Below are positions 35,909 to 46,100 of a DNA stretch of 64,000 bases, piece by piece. This stretch comes from Kordia sp965283645. GTDB lineage: Bacteria; Bacteroidota; Bacteroidia; Flavobacteriales; Flavobacteriaceae. The stretch covers positions 4,464,001 through 4,528,000 of the forward strand of contig NZ_CBDIPG010000001.1 of NCBI RefSeq assembly GCF_965283645.1, in the 5' to 3' direction. The notes beneath the pieces were generated by a model. It made no database searches. It saw only the letters and a list, made by a program, of their open reading frames with translations, and was not told the origin of the DNA. The translations under genes and the position numbers were made by a program. Positions within the stretch are counted from its first letter, which is position 1, and every line of letters starts with the position of its first letter.

Positions 35909-37009
35909 TTACGACTGCTTAATGATTTTGTTATATTTAGTGAAAAACCTATAATAACTTTGCCATTTGAGCGTGTTAAATAGACGAAGTTTAAAATAAA
36001 TTGGATGTTTTTTTATCAATGATAATGTATCAAACATATTTTGATAGGTAGTTTTAATGATAATTTCATCAGCCTGCATTGAATCAATTTTACTTTTTAC
36101 TAATGCTAAATTTTCATTCGTTAAAAACTCAGTTTTCACATTTTTCATAAATGATCTTACTTCAGCATCTAGCAAACGACCAGGCATGTGCAGATAATCT
36201 AAAAAGCTCCAATGCACACACTCAATAATGAAGCGTAGCATATAATCTTTTTCATAGGTTTTATAAATTTTTTCTTTCTTCAAAAATTCTGATAACAAAT
36301 GATTGGCGTGATAAAGATTTTTGATTTTCTTTTTTGAGAATGAAGAAGTAATAGAGCTCGGACGACGCAAATAATTATACAAAGCTTGGTCTTTATAAAC
36401 ATCTATTCTTTGAGCCTTAATAACAGCTTTGCTTACAAACTCAATGTCTTCAAAGAAGATATCTTCCGTAAATTTTACATTATTATTTATGATATGATCT
36501 CTTGAATAAATGTAACTCCATGCAGCAGAAGAAAATCCTTTTCTGTTACTTAAATAGTAAGGGATAAAATCTGTTGAGCCGTCTTCAAGTGTTGGAAGAA
36601 CAGGGTAGGCGTTTAAATTTTCCCCTTTTTTATTAGATTTTACCTCAAAATACCCAAACATTAATACTTGACTTTGTTTTTTGAGCGCTGTATTATAAAG
36701 TATTTCCACAGCATCTGGTTGTAACCAATCATCAGAATCTAAAAACATTATGTAAGGAGCAGCAGCTTTTTGGATAGCACTGTTTCTACCAAAACCATTT
36801 CCTCTATTTTTTTCCAAAGCAATCACCGTAATACGATTGTCTTTTTCTTGAAATTTTTTAATAATTTTAAGCGACTTGTCTGTCGATTTATCGTCTACAA
36901 TTACAATGTCTAATTCTTTTAATGTTTGATTGATGGCAGAAGTTAAACTCTTTTCCAAATACTTTTCAGTATTGTATACAGGAATAATAATGGAAACTTT
37001 GGGAATCAT
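35909..37009 (-). CDS. family 2 glycosyltransferase
   Basis: This 366-aa GT-A-fold enzyme starts VSIIIPVYNTEKYLEKSL and has the expected VIVDDKSTDKS (nucleotide binding) and the metal-binding DSDDW (in YIMFLDSDDWLQPDA). A helical C-terminal region (about 230-340) is less conserved. It transfers a sugar from a nucleotide donor, with inversion. It is the last gene of the NRPS operon, before the terminator, so the obvious inference is that the peptide (or its lipid or Ser/Asn side chain) is glycosylated. A cell-surface polysaccharide role is the alternative, since GT2 acceptors cannot be predicted. Confidence 0.88.
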   Translation of the reverse strand: MIPKVSIIIPVYNTEKYLEKSLTSAINQTLKELDIVIVDDKSTDKSLKIIKKFQEKDNRITVIALEKNRGNGFGRNSAIQKAAAPYIMFLDSDDWLQPDAVEILYNTALKKQSQVLMFGYFEVKSNKKGENLNAYPVLPTLEDGSTDFIPYYLSNRKGFSSAAWSYIYSRDHIINNNVKFTEDIFFEDIEFVSKAVIKAQRIDVYKDQALYNYLRRPSSITSSFSKKKIKNLYHANHLLSEFLKKEKIYKTYEKDYMLRFIIECVHWSFLDYLHMPGRLLDAEVRSFMKNVKTEFLTNENLALVKSKIDSMQADEIIIKTTYQNMFDTLSLIKKHPIYFKLRLFNTLKWQSYYRFFTKYNKIIKQS

Positions 37010-37124
37010 ATTGCTAGTTTTAAGTTGATCTAATTTGTTTTTTTTGGGTATGCATATATGTTTATTTGGTAGTTTAAGTTTTGTAAATAAGGATAAAAAA
37101 TAGAGTGTTTACTGTTATAGAACG

Positions 37125-38063
37125 CTATGGATTAAGCTCACTATAATTGAACTGTGATTTCTCTTTTATTGTTTCTAATATTTTTGTTTCTAACTCTAAA
37201 TGTAAATTGTACCCTTGAACTGTGGCAACATTTTTACTTGCCTTTTGGAATAAATTTATATGAGTAATTAGTGTTTTAATATTTTCTTGTTCATTGAAGG
37301 AAAAAATAGTTTTCTTCAATTCTTCACGTGTTGATTCATTTGACCACTGGTTTATTTTTTTACCTAAATAAAACAAATCCTCTTTGCTCTTATAGAAGTA
37401 TCTTGTTTCCCATTCTATCATTTGTACGAGCCTTCTTTTAAATATATTATCAAGTAATACTAAAGCATAATACATATCATTTCTCTTTATCTTTCCCAAA
37501 ATTTTATAAGCCGAATGCCAAAAATCATGATAACATTCATTAAATAATTTCTCTGTTACCGAACTGTCATCATAACCTGAAAATTGTTTTTCAATTTTGC
37601 TTATAATTTTTTTCATGTTTTTCTTATCATAAAGAATAGCATAACCTCTTATTAAATATGAGTAAAAAGCTTTTAATTCAGTATGGACAATACTGTGATT
37701 AGGCACTATTTTCTCCATTCCTCTATTCTTTAAAAATAAATACTTCTTAACTAAACTAAATTTAGAATACTTCACAGGTATATAATCAATACTAAAAAGA
37801 TTATCAAACATAATTCGAGTAATTCTTGTGTTTTGAAAAGGGTTTTCTATGATTAAAACAGACATTGGTTTTCCAAAGCACGACAACCATCCAATATCAT
37901 TTATTGATAAAATTTTATTGGGTGCTGTTGTAAAGACGAACAAATCTAAGTCTGAAAATTCATCACTGTAGTTTTTTTCAGGATCTTTAGAATGAAATGA
38001 ACCAAAAGAGATAATCCCTTTTACACTTTTCGGAATGATGTTTTTGTCAATTTTTTCGACCAT
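37125..38063 (-). CDS. aminoglycoside 6-adenylyltransferase-like nucleotidyltransferase
   Basis: This 312-aa protein shows a nucleotidyltransferase motif: SFGSFHSKDPEK then FSDLDLFVF (Gly21-Ser22, Asp38, Asp40 as metal ligands). It is followed by the FGKPMSVLIIENP and DYIPVKYS pattern seen in ANT(6)/AadK-type streptomycin adenylyltransferases. The C-terminal half is helical, with Phe/Tyr/Trp-rich segments. Within the NRPS operon, between the exporter and a glycosyltransferase, it could adenylylate the peptide for self-protection or as tailoring, or simply be a co-opted resistance gene. Homology is read from motifs only and the acceptor is unknown. Confidence 0.7.
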   Translation of the reverse strand: MVEKIDKNIIPKSVKGIISFGSFHSKDPEKNYSDEFSDLDLFVFTTAPNKILSINDIGWLSCFGKPMSVLIIENPFQNTRITRIMFDNLFSIDYIPVKYSKFSLVKKYLFLKNRGMEKIVPNHSIVHTELKAFYSYLIRGYAILYDKKNMKKIISKIEKQFSGYDDSSVTEKLFNECYHDFWHSAYKILGKIKRNDMYYALVLLDNIFKRRLVQMIEWETRYFYKSKEDLFYLGKKINQWSNESTREELKKTIFSFNEQENIKTLITHINLFQKASKNVATVQGYNLHLELETKILETIKEKSQFNYSELNP

Positions 38064-38191
38064 AAGGCATGCGTTTTTTTAAAACAGATTGTTTTATTGT
38101 TCATATTTTTTTAGGGTTTTAAACAGCTTCTATTGAAAATATAAAATGCCTGTCCAATGCAAGTCAGTATTAAAATATTCTTTAATAATTA

Positions 38192-40102
38192 TTAAGAGAT
38201 TACAGTTCCATAATCGAGTTTTATAATTTTGTCGGCCACATCATAGTAATTGTCATCATGAGTAATTGCGATGATTATTTTTCCTTCAGCCTTCATTTTT
38301 TGAAGTAAAGTTCTGTAGAAGAATTTTCTAAATTCAGGATCTTGTTCGGCTGCCCATTCATCAAATAAATAGATAGGTGAATCTTCTATAAAACACTTCA
38401 ACAAGGCTAGTCTTTTTTTCTGACCGCTAGACAGTTTTATGGTATCAAACTCCGAATTCTTCAAGCGGACTTTTTTGTCTAGCTTCAGTAAGCTTAAATA
38501 CGAATCAATACGTTCTTTTTCCTTTTCAACATCAATACCATATAATTCTTTAAACAGGTAAGAATCATTAAAAACAATTGAAAAAAGTTCTCCCAAACTG
38601 GCGTTGTTTATTTCTTTACCGTTAATCTTAAGTATTCCTTTATCAGCTTTGTATAAACCAGTAATTACTTTTGCAAGTGTAGATTTACCACTACCGTTAC
38701 CACCAATAATAAATAGAATTTCTCCTTTGTTTAAGTTTAGATTAACAGGGCCAATCTTAAATTTTTTCTCAGAACTTTTATTTTTATAATTGAACTCGAT
38801 GTTTTCTAGCGAAAAAGAATCTACGGAAGCAATTTCTTGAACCGATTGCTGTTGTGTTTTTTCGAGTTGTAATTCTTTTATAAAATTATTGATACGATCC
38901 CAAGAAATTTTAATTTCATTCAGCGTGGGTACAATTGTAATTACATCCGATATTGGAGCAAATAGATATAAAATAACCATTAGAAAACTCAGTAATACTT
39001 TACTTTCTAATGATGGAAAATAAATAGGCACAATAAAACAGATCACACCTAAAACCATAATAATAGAAGTGTCACTAAGTATTCGAGCATTTAGATATTG
39101 TACTTGCGCTGTAGAGTTTGTATCACACAAATCCTTATTCAACGCAAATATTTCTTTTTCATAGATTCGTTTTTTTACATTATTAATGCTCAATTCAGGA
39201 TACCCTTCTACTAAACCTTCTAAAACGCTGTAATATTTATCGTTGATACTTCTGGCTTTTTCAATGTAAATAGTTGCTTTTTTGGCAACAAAGTAATAAA
39301 GCAATACCAAGAAAAATACCACTACAATCATTGACATAGTAGCCCATTTTGCAATAACCCATAAGTAAATAAATGCTACAATAATGGTTATAGAACTTGT
39401 AATGAGTTTGAGCACAATAGCCACAGACGAAGATATTTTTACAGTATCACCGCTTAGTGTTGCAAAAATCCGTCCTTTTTCTAATTGTTCAAATCGTTCA
39501 TACGTAGTTTCCAAAATATTTTTAATAAGATTTGTTCTAATTTCCTGAATCAGTTTATTCGCAGTTCTAATTAAATACGATTCTGTTATCTTTTTTGATA
39601 CGACAAATACAAAAAGTGTGACTAAAAAGTAATAACCATATACATTATTTACGTCTGCATCTAATGCTCTAATCAATATAAAAATACAACCAGCATTGGC
39701 AATTCCTGTAAGTATAGTAAGCAAAGCGATGATGAGTAAATATCTATATTTTCGTTCTTCCGCAGTATATAATGTAGATAGAAAAAATAAAATACTAGTA
39801 ACAGTTATAAATACTATAAGTAGCACTTTTGAAACTTGTATGTAAAGTGAATCACTAAATATAATTTCTTTTAATACGGTTTCGCCTTCTAATAATTGTG
39901 GTAAGGAAAAAATACCATATGTGAGTAACGCTATGAAAGTAATAAATACAGCATAATTTGTATATACCTTCTTGCTTGGCGAAACATATGATCGTTGTTT
40001 TTTTACTATTTGGACGATCGTTTTTCCTGTAAAGAAAATGACAGCTAACAATAAAATAGAAACAGATGTTAATAAAAGTAATTCTATGTTTGAATTGTTC
40101 AT
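38192..40102 (-). CDS. cyclic-peptide-type ABC exporter (PvdE/SyrD-like)
   Basis: This 636-aa half-transporter fuses an N-terminal six-helix membrane domain (about 1-410) with a C-terminal ATPase. Walker A is GGNGSGKST (about 465-474), the signature LSSGQKKRLALLK and Walker B SPIYLFDEWAAEQDPEF (about 580), matching the cyclic peptide transporter family (PvdE, SyrD) rather than MsbA. These export NRPS siderophores and lipopeptides from the cytoplasm. It is 38 bases after the last NRPS, directly supporting export of the NRPS product. The N-terminal part is slightly longer than usual. Confidence 0.9.
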   Translation of the reverse strand: MNNSNIELLLLTSVSILLLAVIFFTGKTIVQIVKKQRSYVSPSKKVYTNYAVFITFIALLTYGIFSLPQLLEGETVLKEIIFSDSLYIQVSKVLLIVFITVTSILFFLSTLYTAEERKYRYLLIIALLTILTGIANAGCIFILIRALDADVNNVYGYYFLVTLFVFVVSKKITESYLIRTANKLIQEIRTNLIKNILETTYERFEQLEKGRIFATLSGDTVKISSSVAIVLKLITSSITIIVAFIYLWVIAKWATMSMIVVVFFLVLLYYFVAKKATIYIEKARSINDKYYSVLEGLVEGYPELSINNVKKRIYEKEIFALNKDLCDTNSTAQVQYLNARILSDTSIIMVLGVICFIVPIYFPSLESKVLLSFLMVILYLFAPISDVITIVPTLNEIKISWDRINNFIKELQLEKTQQQSVQEIASVDSFSLENIEFNYKNKSSEKKFKIGPVNLNLNKGEILFIIGGNGSGKSTLAKVITGLYKADKGILKINGKEINNASLGELFSIVFNDSYLFKELYGIDVEKEKERIDSYLSLLKLDKKVRLKNSEFDTIKLSSGQKKRLALLKCFIEDSPIYLFDEWAAEQDPEFRKFFYRTLLQKMKAEGKIIIAITHDDNYYDVADKIIKLDYGTVIS

Positions 40103-40140
40103 AAGGTAACACTTAGGTCTATAAATAGATTGGTATTCGT

Positions 40141-43100
40141 TTAATTATTAAAAATAGTGAGCAAAAGATTTTTCAACACGGCACTGTTATTTGCGAGTGC
40201 GGTTGTATTTGGTGAAAATAATTCTTGATGGCCTCCATGCAAATGATGTGTTTGTATCTCTTGCGAAGTAGCACTGTTCCATTCTTGAATGGCTTCTTCT
40301 TTTGTTTTTTCAGCCTTTAAAAATTGAAGCTTACTTTTTAGAGTTCCAGAATTTATATTTTCTAAAGAATACCTAAAATACACGTCACTTTTGCTAATAA
40401 TTGTATCTTTAATAGCTGTCAGTTCAGGATATTTCTCTATATACCTTGGTATTTCTTTATGAAACTCATCTTTTTGTAAGATATCATCAATTCCATCAAT
40501 TTTGGTAAGCATTCGCAACGCATCTATGATTAATATATTAGCAACACAAACGCCTTTCGCTTCGATAGCTTTGGCAACTTCAAAAGCTAAATTTCCTCCT
40601 AAAGACCAGCCTGCTAATACGATAGATTCTCCAGAAGTAACGGCTAGAATTTTTTCCACATATTGATCAATTCGGTTTTCGGCTTCAATAAAGTCAAATG
40701 CATATATAGCTACAGTATCAATGTGCGCCGCAAGCGGTTTGTATGCAAAACCATATCCAATTCTTGGTGGAAAGAAAAACACTTTGTTTTTTTGTTCGGT
40801 ATTCAATAAATGAAGCACATTCGCTTCTGAGCTTTCTTTAAAGTAAGTAAGCAGATTTGAAATTGTCGGATCTTCAAAAAATGCCATCAACTCAATATTA
40901 ATTCCATGATTTTCTTTCAGTTTAGCAATCATACTCAAAGCGGTCATTGAATTTCCTCCAATTTCAAAGAAATTATCATCTTCCTCAATTTCTTTGAGGT
41001 CAGTCATCAATAATTCAGACCACAACTTTTTGAGCAAATCATTAGAACTTAGTACCGTATTTTCATCATCTGAATCTGTTTTTCCGAAATTTTCTAACAA
41101 CACTTTACGGTCTACTTTTCCGTTGGTATTCAATGGAATTTCATCCAAAGTTATCAGGTATGTCGGCACCATATACTCTGGAAGCTTCTTAGCAATATCC
41201 TTTCTGAGTTGTTTTTCAGTTCTCTCATCGTTTTGCACAACAAAAGCGACCAAATGATTAATTCCTTGTTCGTCAATTCGTTCTAAAACAGCAACTTCTG
41301 TAATATATGGCAAGGAAAGAAATTTGCTTTCCACTTCGCCAATTTCAACTCTGAAACCTCTAATTTTTACTTGAAAATCCTTTCGTCCGACAATCTCCAA
41401 CATTCCATTCGGATGCCATTTTGCAATATCACCAGTATTATACATCGTTTGTCCTTTCTGAAAAGGATCGGGCATATATTTGGTGTCAGTTTGTGTTTTA
41501 TCGTTTATATAACCACGTCCTACGCAAGCTCCAGAAATATACCAATCGCCCTCAACACCAATTGGCAATAATTCTTTTTTATCATTCAAAACATATAAAT
41601 CGGTATCAGCAATTGGAAATCCTATCGGTGGAATATCTGGTACATGACCAATTGGCGACATATGATTATATGCTGCCGAATGTGTTTCAGACGGACCACA
41701 ATGATTGTGCAACCAAACATTATTTTCGCGCATGTAGTTTCTAAAGTTATCTGTAACAATTACATGTTCTCCTGCTGTTAAAATATGATGAATACATTTT
41801 GGTAATCGTTCTAAATAAATTTTTGTATTCAATACGAATTTTAAGAAAGATGCAGGAAAAAAGATGCTTTCAATTTCTTCCTTTTCTATGATTTCAAAGA
41901 GTTCAAAAATGTTTTTGGTATGTTGTTCTTCAATTAAAATTAAACTTCCACCTTCCAGCAAAGCAGAGAAAATTTCTTGCGCAGAAACATCAAAACTAAT
42001 TGCGTGAAATTGCAATACATTTTTAAACGTTAAATCAGTATGATAGGTTTGATGTAACAATAAGTTGAGCAAGTTTCGTTGTTCTAACATTACTCCTTTT
42101 GGAATGCCTGTAGAGCCAGAAGTATGAATGATATACAGTAAATCTTTTACTGAGTTTACAATTGGAAGATTTGAAGAGTTTTCATGTTGTAAATCTCCGT
42201 TTCGTAAATCTTCAATATCGTAATCACTTAAAGTTTCTAAACCGTGGTCTAAGTTGGTCAAAATTAATTTTGCCTTAGCATTGTCGAGCATTTGACGTTT
42301 ACGCTCATTTGGCAAACTGATGTCAATTGGCATGTACACACCACCGGCTTTTAGGATGGCAATAACAGCAATGATAAGTTCAAAAGAACGATCGCATAAA
42401 AGTGCTACAGGAATATCAGAAGCAACACCTTTTCTGCGTAATACATGTGCTAATTGATTAGCTTTAGCGTTCAATTCGGCATACGTCATTTTTTCATTAC
42501 CGAAAATCAATGCTGGATGATGAGGTGTTTTTTCCGTTTGCTTTTCAAACAATTCATTAATAGTGATGTTGTTTTCAAAATTAGCTTCAGGACCTCTAGA
42601 AATTGCCAATACTTTTTGCTTTTCTTGTGCATCAAGAATAGAAATATCCTTAATTTTTATTGTTGGTGATTGTGTAACTTCTCTAACAATTTGTTGGATG
42701 AAAGTAGCAAAACGCTTGATTGTATCTTTGGTAAATAATGCACTGCAATAATCAAAGTGAAAACTAATTTCTTTGTGTAATTTGATGACAGCTACATTCA
42801 AATCAAACTTTGCATGCGTTTCTGTTGACAAGTCAATACTTGATTGCATGTCTTCCTTTCCTAAATCTACGGAAATAGGATTAAATAACACATCAAAAAT
42901 AGGAGATCTACTCAATTCTCTTTTAATATTTAGCGCATTCACCAATTCATCAAAAGGATAATCTTGATGATCAAAAGATGCTAAAATGGTATCTGAAGAT
43001 TCTTGTAAAAATGTTTCGAAACTCTTTTCTGGAGTTGGAAAACTTCGGATAGCAAGTGTGTTTAGAAATAGACCAATTATTTTTTCGAGATCGGTATCTT

Positions 43101-46100
43101 TTCGTCCGTTAATAGGAAAACCAATAATGATGTCTTCCGCTTTTGTAATTTTATGTAAAAAGATGTTGAATATTGTCGTCAAAGTTGTGTTCAATGAAAC
43201 CTTATAACGATTAGATAAAGCAACCAATGCATTGGAATCATCTTCATTAATATTGAACACATAACTGTCACCTTCAAAACTTTTAATAGCTGGTCGTGTA
43301 TGATCTATTGGCAAATCTAATATAGGTAATTCGCCTTCAAGTTGTTTTAACCAATATGTTTTTTGTGCTTCTTTGCGTTTCTTTTCATCTTCACTTTCTG
43401 ACCAAACTACATAATCTTTGTATTGTACGCGTAATGGTGTTAATGCAGTGCCTTGATAAATTGCCATGAAATCTTTTCGAAGAATTTCGGTGGATGAAGC
43501 ATCAGAAATAATATGATGAATATCAACTAGTAATATTGATTTTGTTGGTGTTTCAAGGCATCCAATACGGAATAAAGGACCTTCGTTAAGGTTGAAAGGC
43601 TTTTTAAAATCGACTACTTTTTTGTTTACATCAGCACTATCAAATGTGTCTAGTTTGTGATATTCTACAGTAAAATCGATTGTGTCTACTACTTTTTGAA
43701 AGATGTTTCCATTTTTCATAAAGAAAACCGTTCGCAAACTTTCATGACGTTGTATCAATTTTGAAACCACCGTTTCAAGTTTGCCTTTTTCTAAGGTTTC
43801 CATCTCAATAACTTGCGTCATATTGTACGCAACATTGTTTTTTTCTAGTGCATAGAGTAGGTACATTCGCTTTTGTGCAGGCGATAATGGATATTCAGAC
43901 TTTTTATCAATAACAGGAATTTGCTTTGCTTTTTCTATGGATAGATTTGTTATGTGCTTTGCAATTCCTCGAATACTTTGAAGTTTGAAAATTTCTGAAA
44001 CTGCTATTTTGACATTTAATTGTTTTTGAATTCTAGAAGCTAACATCATTGCTTTTACTGAATGTCCGCCTAATTCAAAGAATGAATCGATTACATTAAT
44101 ATTTTCTGTAGGAATTTTTAATAACTGATTCCATATTTTAACCAAAACTTTTTCCGTTTCGTTGGAAGGTTTGTGAATAGCTTTTACCGTAACAGTTTCT
44201 ATTGGATTCGGAAATTTCGAAGCATCAATTTTTCCGTTTACCGTCATTGGAAATTCTTCCATTTTTATAAAGAAAGAAGGAATCATGTACGATGGTAAAA
44301 ATGTTGTCAATTCCGCTTTTAATTGTTGTAAATCAATATTTTCCTTTTCAGGAATGATATACGCACATAATTGATAGTTATCTGCTTGTTTCCACGGAAG
44401 CACATATGCTGATTGAATGCCAGCTATTTTTGCTATTTGTGTAGTTACTTCTTGAACTTCAACTCGGAAACCACGTATTTTGATTTGATCGTCATTTCGT
44501 CCAATAAATTGAATATTTCCATCGGGTAACCAACGTCCAAAATCACCTGAACAATAAAGTTGTTGATCAGTATTAAAAGGATGTTGTATAAATTGTTTGG
44601 AAACCGCAAGTTCTGTGTTAATATATCCTTTAGAAACTCCTTTTCCTGCAATACAAATTTCGCCTTGCGCGCCAATTGGAACCTGTTTTTTGTTTTCATC
44701 CAGAATATACACTTCTGCATGTTTCATAGGTGTTCCGATAGGAGCAAAGCTTAGTTTTTGAATGTTTTCTGTGTTAATTTCAAATGCAATACTATCAACA
44801 GTACATTCTGCCGGACCGTATAAATTGATCGTTCTTGGAGCATTTTCCCCATAACGTTCATATATTTTTTTCAACGCAGGGAAATCCATTTGTTCGCCAC
44901 CAATAAGTAAGTGTTTCAAAGGTGGCATTTTTGGCAACGTATCCAATACTTCTGCCATGATTCTTAGGTGAGAAGGCGTTCCGTCTGTAATATCAATTTC
45001 ATGGTTTGTGAAATATTCCATGAGTTCATAACCGTCTTTACGCGTTTCATCAGCAACGAGATATAATGAATGTCCTAAAACGAAACAGCCAAATAGTTGT
45101 TGCACAGACGGATCAAAAGAAAAAGAAGCCAATAAAGCAATTTTTAAAGCTTCGTTAGTTGGATAGTACGCATAAACACTTTCCACTAAATTATCTACTA
45201 AATACAATACATTTTCATGCGAAACTTCAATACCTTTTGGCCTTCCTGTCGAACCAGAAGTGTAGATTACATATGCCGAATTGTTTGGTTTAATTTTAGG
45301 AAACGTAATTTCTTCAAGCTGATTTGTAAATGCATCTTCATAGCAAATAAGCTCATTGTTGCTTAATTTTTCTTTTAACGGATTAGTCTTTGCAATTAGC
45401 GTAAATTTTGGTTTGCTATCATCCAACATGTATTGAATTCGTCCAATAGGATACGAACTATCTAAAATTACATACGTGCCGCCAGCTTTTAAAATTCCCC
45501 AAATGGAAACAATAGAAATGTCCGTTCTATCATCAATAATTCCAACGATATCACCTTGTTGAATTCCTTTGTGAAGTAAATAATTTGCAATAGTATTAGA
45601 AGCTTCGTCTAATTGCTGATATGTCATTGTGTTGCCTTCAAAATACAGCGCAATACGATTTGGTGTGTTTTGAACATTTTTAGCAAATGCAGTAACTAAT
45701 GATTGTTTTGGGAGTGTTTGTTGTTGCTTTTTGTGCGATTGAAATGGTGCAAGTTGTTGTACTTCCGTTTCTGAAAGTTGAAACAATGTATCAACCGTTT
45801 GTTCTATGTTTTTGATTGATTGTAAGATGAGTCGTTTAAAATCGTTTGCGATCAATTCAATAAATTTGGAGTCGTGCACATTTCCATTAAAAAGAAAATC
45901 AATAATTAACTTTTTTGTAGGTTGAATGAGTAAGCTTAGATTGTAATTTGTTTGTTCGAAAACGTCAATATTTTCAATCGTACAATCGAGTTTTTCTTCT
46001 GCGTTATCGGCATTTGAAAATGCTTCTAGTTGATCTGCTATTGGGAAATTTTCAAGTACTAAAATATGATCAAACAGATTATTTTTTAAAGGAGTTGCCG

